Below, piece after piece: positions 5,848 to 9,423 of a stretch of 9,423 bases of DNA. Each line of letters opens with the position of its first letter. Position 1 is the stretch's first letter. The stretch spans positions 1-9,423 of the forward strand of contig CAMAYM010000099.1 in NCBI GenBank assembly GCA_945862495.1. Direction: 5' to 3'. This DNA is from Bordetella parapertussis (lineage in GTDB: Bacteria; Pseudomonadota; Gammaproteobacteria; Burkholderiales; Burkholderiaceae_B). The notes below the pieces were generated by a model. The model saw only the letters and a list, made by a program, of their open reading frames with translations, ran no database searches and was not told where the DNA came from. The position numbers and the translations under genes were made by a program.

Positions 5848-7023
5848 ATGATTATTAAATCCTTGCTGGACACCGACCTCTATAAATTCACCATGATGCA
5901 GGTGGTGTTGCACCATTTTCCTGCCGCACAGGTCGAGTATCGCTACAAATGCCGGACGCCAGGTGTGAATTTGCGTCCCTATCTTGATGAGATTCGCGCC
6001 GAAATTCACAGCTTGTGCCAGCTAAGGTTTAGCGAAGATGAGCTCTCGTACTTGGGAGGATTACGCTTTATTAAAAGTGACTTTATCGACTTTTTAGGAT
6101 TGTTCCACTTGCCGGAGAAGTGCATTACGGTGACGGAAGGTGTGTTGCCAGGAGAAATTGATATTCAGGTTAAGGGCTCTTGGCTCCATACGATTTTGTT
6201 TGAAATTCCAGTCTTGGCAATAGTGAACGAGGTGTACTTTCGTCGGACATGTACGAGCCCAGACTGGCAAGAGGGGCGCGAGCGACTGCAAGCGAAAATG
6301 AAACTGGTCCTTGAGGCCACGGATCTCGATGACTTCAGAGTCGCCGAATACGGCACGAGAAGGCGTTTTTCGCGCGAATGGCACGAGGAGGTCGTTGTGA
6401 CGATGAAAGCCCAAATGGGTAAGCATTTTGCCGGTACTAGCAATGTCTGGTTTGCGATGCGTCATGGCGTTCTGCCGCTTGGCACAATGGCGCACGAGTA
6501 TTTACAGGCCTGTCAGGCGCTTGGCCCGCGATTACGTGACTCCCAAGTCTTTGCCTTGGATGTGTGGGCCAAGGAATATCGTGGTGACCTCGGAATCGCC
6601 TTGTCAGACGTGTACGGTGTAGCGGCATTCTTGCGCGACTTTGATATGTATTTTTGTAAATTGTTTGACGGCGCGCGTCACGACTCGGGCGATCCATTTG
6701 ACTGGGGCGAGCGTATGATCGCGCACTACAAAACCAATCGTGTTGACCCTCGAACGAAAACCTTGATTTTTTCAGATGGGTTAACATTTCCACGTGCGAT
6801 CGAGTTGACGCGGCGCTTTGCCAATCGTTGCAAAACGGCTTTTGGTATCGGTACAAACTTAACCAATGATTTAGGCCACGAGCCGCTTCAGATTGTCATG
6901 AAAATGGTGCGCTGTAATGGTCAGCCGGTGGCCAAGGTCTCAGATGCGCCAGAAAAAACCATGTGCGACGACAAAGCGTATCTTGCGTATCTCAGGCAAG
7001 TCTTTGAACTCCCACCCGCCTAA
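5848..7023 (+). CDS. pncB: Nicotinate phosphoribosyltransferase
   Basis: This cytoplasmic enzyme of the NAD salvage (Preiss-Handler) pathway makes nicotinate mononucleotide from nicotinate and PRPP, using ATP through a phospho-histidine intermediate. At 391 residues it has the normal PncB length. Motifs in order are LLDTDLYKFTM (6-16), GTRRRFSREWHEEVV (169-183), the catalytic GTMAHEY (212-218) with His216, ALSDVYG (251-257), RHDSGDP (277-283) and GIGTNLTND (333-341). The ATG at 5848 is the natural start for this conserved N-terminus, although no clear ribosome site precedes it. It is first of three plus-strand genes and diverges from fdxA-fpr. No NrtR- or NadR-like operator is recognised upstream. 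Confidence 0.96.
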   Translation: MIIKSLLDTDLYKFTMMQVVLHHFPAAQVEYRYKCRTPGVNLRPYLDEIRAEIHSLCQLRFSEDELSYLGGLRFIKSDFIDFLGLFHLPEKCITVTEGVLPGEIDIQVKGSWLHTILFEIPVLAIVNEVYFRRTCTSPDWQEGRERLQAKMKLVLEATDLDDFRVAEYGTRRRFSREWHEEVVVTMKAQMGKHFAGTSNVWFAMRHGVLPLGTMAHEYLQACQALGPRLRDSQVFALDVWAKEYRGDLGIALSDVYGVAAFLRDFDMYFCKLFDGARHDSGDPFDWGERMIAHYKTNRVDPRTKTLIFSDGLTFPRAIELTRRFANRCKTAFGIGTNLTNDLGHEPLQIVMKMVRCNGQPVAKVSDAPEKTMCDDKAYLAYLRQVFELPPA

Positions 7024-7036
7024 TTTGTCCAACATT

Positions 7037-7053
7037 TGGTGCATACAGCACCA
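7037..7053 (+). other. Stem-loop between pncB and the RidA-family gene
   Basis: TGGTGC and GCACCA pair exactly as a 6-bp stem around the loop ATACA. The stem ends 10 bases before the AAGGA ribosome site of the next gene. It is followed by TTTATCATTT rather than an unbroken T-run, so it would be at best a weak or partial terminator. It may instead protect the upstream mRNA 3' end or mark a processing point. Confidence 0.4.
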
Positions 7054-7074
7054 TTTATCATTTAAGGAAAAGTA

Positions 7075-7425
7075 ATGAGCAACATTAAACGCGTCAACGT
7101 AGGTAAGCGACTTTCTGATATGGCGGTCTACAACGGCGTCGCGTATTTGGCAGGACAAGTCGCGACCGACACCACTCAAGACATCACAGGTCAGACAGCC
7201 CAAGTGCTGGCTGCGATCGACGCGTTGCTCGCTGAGGCAGGCACAGACAAAACACGCATCTTGATGGCGCAAGTGTTTGTGGCCAATATCGCTGAATACG
7301 ACGGTATGAACGTGGCCTACGAGGCCTGGGTTCCAGCGGGTCATACACCGCCACGCGCCACGATCGAAGCGCGCTTAGCGGGCCCTGACTACAAAGTGGA
7401 AATTGTTGTGACGGCAGCGGTATAA
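7075..7425 (+). CDS. RidA/YoaB-family protein (probable enamine/imine deaminase)
   Basis: The RidA family hydrolyses reactive enamine/imine intermediates released by PLP enzymes such as threonine and serine dehydratases, protecting enzymes like branched-chain aminotransferase. This 116-residue protein shows the family pattern: YLAGQVATDTTQDITGQTAQ (24-43), HTPPRATIEARL (90-101) with Arg94 at the position of the substrate-binding Arg of E. coli RidA, and YKVEIVVTAAV (106-116) with Glu109. The TPxRxTxxAxL...YKVEI..AAV ending and AYEAWVPAGH resemble E. coli YoaB more than RidA itself, so deaminase activity is likely but not certain. The ATG at 7075 has AAGGA seven bases upstream. It follows pncB by 51 bp and precedes relA by 29 bp. 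Confidence 0.92.
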   Translation: MSNIKRVNVGKRLSDMAVYNGVAYLAGQVATDTTQDITGQTAQVLAAIDALLAEAGTDKTRILMAQVFVANIAEYDGMNVAYEAWVPAGHTPPRATIEARLAGPDYKVEIVVTAAV

Positions 7426-7431
7426 GCCGAG

Positions 7432-7447
7432 TCTCTTTCTCTTTTTT
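7432..7447 (+). other. Pyrimidine tract ahead of the relA start
   Basis: Sixteen consecutive pyrimidines ending in six T's fill most of the 29-bp gap before the chosen relA GTG. There is no stem before it, so it is unlikely to be a terminator. No Shine-Dalgarno sequence is present in this gap. The tract could bind ribosomal protein S1 and help initiation; that is inference. Confidence 0.25.
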
Positions 7448-7454
7448 AAACACG

Positions 7455-9423
7455 GTGTCGCCTGAGCAACAATCAGCAGTAGCAGCCCTCATCGTCGATA
7501 TGAATGAAGACGATGGGGCTTTGTTGCGCCGAGCGGCCGAATGGTCGAATCAGTGGCTGGGTGATCAGTGCACGGCAACAGGCGAACCTCTAATTGCGCA
7601 CGCGCTGGGTTCCACCAAAATACTGTCGGACATGCAGGCGGATCCTGCTACGCGCACCGCGGCATTGTTGGTGGCGACCTTAGAGGTTTCACAGCCTGAT
7701 TTGAGTCAGGTTAGGCAGTTAGATGCCATTAAAGAGCAGTTCGGCTCAGAAATCTCGCGTTTAGTGCAAGGCACGCGCGAGTTACTGCGATTAAGTGGCA
7801 TCGCGAGCGGTGCAAGCGATGGCGCTGATGATGCGCCGATGCAAAAAGAAATGTTACGCAAAATGTTGTTGGCGATGGCGGCTGATTTGCGCATCGTTTT
7901 GCTGAGACTGGCCTCTCGATTGCAAACCTTGCGTTGGCATGCGAACGCCAAAATTCCATGCAGTCCTGCATTCGCGCGTGAAACGCTTGATTTGTATACA
8001 CCTTTGGCGAATCGTCTGGGTATTTGGCAGATCAAGTGGGAGATGGAAGATCTGGCCTTTCGTTTTACAGATCCCGCGCGTTACAAAGAAATTGCGGGCT
8101 TGCTCGAAGAAAAGCGCGCTGAGCGCGAGTTGTTCATTCATGAAACGGTTGAGCAGTTGACTGTTGCATTACAAAAAATGGGGATCGCGGCCGATGTGAC
8201 GGGCAGGCCCAAACACATCTACAGCATCCATAATAAGATGCGTCAAAAAAGTCTCGATTTCAGTGCCTTGTTTGATGTGCGCGCGGTGCGGATTATTGTT
8301 CAAACCGAGCGTGACTGTTACAACGCGCTTGGGTTAGTGCACGAGCGCTGGGTACCCATGGCCGATGAGTTTGATGATTATATTTCTCGTCCTAAGCCCA
8401 ACGGATATCGTTCCTTGCATACCGTCGTGGCCGATGCCGATGGTCGTCCTTTCGAGGTCCAGATTCGTACGCGTACGATGCATGAGTTTGCAGAGTTAGG
8501 GATGGCTGCGCATTGGCGCTACAAGGAGAGTCCTCGCGCAGGTGCGGCAGAAAACGCAGTGGCAGCGGACCAATATGATCGCCAGCTTGCCTGGATGCGG
8601 CAGTTACTGGCATGGAATACTGAAGCCGCCCAACACCCTGGTGGCACGGGTAAAAATGTTGCGACAGCATTGGCCTCAGAGGCCATCACAGATAGGCGCT
8701 CTGCTGGAGGCATAGCAAAACCAGCAGAGGAACGGATCTACGTTCTGTCTCCGCAGGCACGCGTGCTGGAGCTTCCTGCCGGGTCAACGGCGGTTGATTT
8801 TGCGTATCTTTTACACACCGATCTGGGGCATCGTTGTCGTGGCGCGCGTATCGATGGTCAATTGGTGCCACTTCAGACGCAATTGCATACAGGGCAGACT
8901 GTTGAAATTGTGACGACGAAGTCAGGGGGGCCGTCGCGTGATTGGCTCAACCCTCAGCTTGGTTTTCTCGCGAGTCCGCGTTCCCGTGCCAAAGTGCGTG
9001 CCTGGTTTAACGCAATTGAATTGCAACAACGGATCACGCAAGGCCAGGCGCTGGTTGAAAAAGAACTGCAGCGCTTGGGCAAGACTGCAATCAATCTAGA
9101 GCAGTTGGCGCAGCAGCTTGGCTTTGCCCATGCGGATGATTTGTACGTTGCAGCGGCGAAAGAGGAATTCAGTTTGCGTCAGATTGACGCCGTGTTTCAG
9201 CCTGCAGCCTCAGAAGTTGAGCCGAGCCTTGAGTCAATGCTTGTCCACACTTCGCGTGCTGATCGCGGAGTTGTTGGTGGAAAAAGCGGCGTCTTGGTGG
9301 TGGGCGTTGATTCCTTGTTAACGCAGCTGGCGAGGTGTTGCCGTCCTGCGCCACCGGATGCGATTGCGGGATTCGTCACTCGAGGAAGGGGTGTTTCAAT
9401 TCATCGTGCTGATTGCGCAAGTT
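7455..9423 (+). CDS. relA: (p)ppGpp synthetase RelA (3' end beyond the window)
   Basis: This ribosome-associated enzyme makes (p)ppGpp during amino-acid starvation. 656 codons are present and the frame stays open to the right edge. The N-terminal HD-type region is decayed: where SpoT has His-Asp, residues 75-78 read TLEV, so hydrolase activity is unlikely. The synthetase domain has GRPKHIYSIHNKM, DVRAVRIIV, then DEFDDYISRPKPNGYRSLHT, with the EFDD (305-308) acidic motif that marks RelA rather than the RxKD of bifunctional enzymes. A TGS domain starts near residue 428 (RIYVLSPQARVLELPAGSTA). The conserved CCRPAPPDAIAGFVT begins at Cys628-Cys629; the ACT domain lies outside. A linker of about 40 residues before TGS is low in conserved motifs. 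The start is uncertain: I took the GTG at 7455, which has no ribosome site; the in-frame ATG at 7500 is the alternative. Confidence 0.93.
   Translation, partial: MSPEQQSAVAALIVDMNEDDGALLRRAAEWSNQWLGDQCTATGEPLIAHALGSTKILSDMQADPATRTAALLVATLEVSQPDLSQVRQLDAIKEQFGSEISRLVQGTRELLRLSGIASGASDGADDAPMQKEMLRKMLLAMAADLRIVLLRLASRLQTLRWHANAKIPCSPAFARETLDLYTPLANRLGIWQIKWEMEDLAFRFTDPARYKEIAGLLEEKRAERELFIHETVEQLTVALQKMGIAADVTGRPKHIYSIHNKMRQKSLDFSALFDVRAVRIIVQTERDCYNALGLVHERWVPMADEFDDYISRPKPNGYRSLHTVVADADGRPFEVQIRTRTMHEFAELGMAAHWRYKESPRAGAAENAVAADQYDRQLAWMRQLLAWNTEAAQHPGGTGKNVATALASEAITDRRSAGGIAKPAEERIYVLSPQARVLELPAGSTAVDFAYLLHTDLGHRCRGARIDGQLVPLQTQLHTGQTVEIVTTKSGGPSRDWLNPQLGFLASPRSRAKVRAWFNAIELQQRITQGQALVEKELQRLGKTAINLEQLAQQLGFAHADDLYVAAAKEEFSLRQIDAVFQPAASEVEPSLESMLVHTSRADRGVVGGKSGVLVVGVDSLLTQLARCCRPAPPDAIAGFVTRGRGVSIHRADCAS

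Noticed and set aside
6437..6856. Open frame of 139 codons on the minus strand
   Set aside because: It is antisense to pncB, with Arg/His/Ser-rich shadow composition and no domain or ribosome site.
6940..7344. Open frame of 134 codons on the minus strand
   Set aside because: It is antisense to the end of pncB and the RidA-family gene, both clearly coding on the plus strand.
1..9423. Defence system, mobile element, CRISPR array, prophage or new multi-gene system
   Set aside because: All long reading frames belong to recognised housekeeping or transport families. No transposase, integrase, spaced repeats, tRNA-linked junction or abrupt change in gene style was seen.

Overview
The window is an ordinary-looking stretch of bacterial chromosome, most likely from a betaproteobacterium of the order Burkholderiales and perhaps near Alcaligenaceae. 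That placement is inference. It rests on an intracellular polyhydroxybutyrate depolymerase of the PhaZ1 type, a short soluble RnfB-like protein next to nth, a synthetase-type RelA with a decayed HD domain, and a LivG/LivF pair resembling Bordetella/Achromobacter proteins as I remember them. Gene density is high, no intergenic gap exceeds about 130 bp, and I see no insertion sequence, prophage, tRNA, rRNA or CRISPR array.

Layout. Bases 1-5725 are all minus-strand genes. In transcription order these are fdxA (7Fe-8S ferredoxin) and fpr (ferredoxin-NADP reductase), 2 bp apart; then, after a 126-bp gap, phaZ, an rnfB-like gene and nth, chained by 1-bp and 4-bp overlaps; then, after 90 bp, livG and livF (4-bp overlap); then, after 92 bp with its own good promoter, the 5' end of a periplasmic branched-chain amino-acid-type binding protein that runs off the left edge. 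A divergent regulatory gap at 5726-5847 separates these from three plus-strand genes: pncB (nicotinate phosphoribosyltransferase), a RidA/YoaB-family gene and relA, which runs off the right edge.

How the genes fit together. The left block is an ABC importer for branched-chain amino acids or related compounds; its permeases are not in the window. The middle block mobilises storage polymer (phaZ) and handles electrons and iron-sulfur proteins (rnfB-like, nth, fdxA, fpr). The right block joins NAD salvage (pncB), removal of reactive enamine/imine intermediates (ridA) and the amino-acid starvation alarm (relA).

No clearly new system is visible. The observations most worth a second look are the LivG/LivF ATPase pair, where all the non-canonical motifs fall in one of the two composite ATP sites (including a Walker A Lys-to-Arg change in LivF), and the orphan RnfB-like gene locked between phaZ and nth by overlapping codons.
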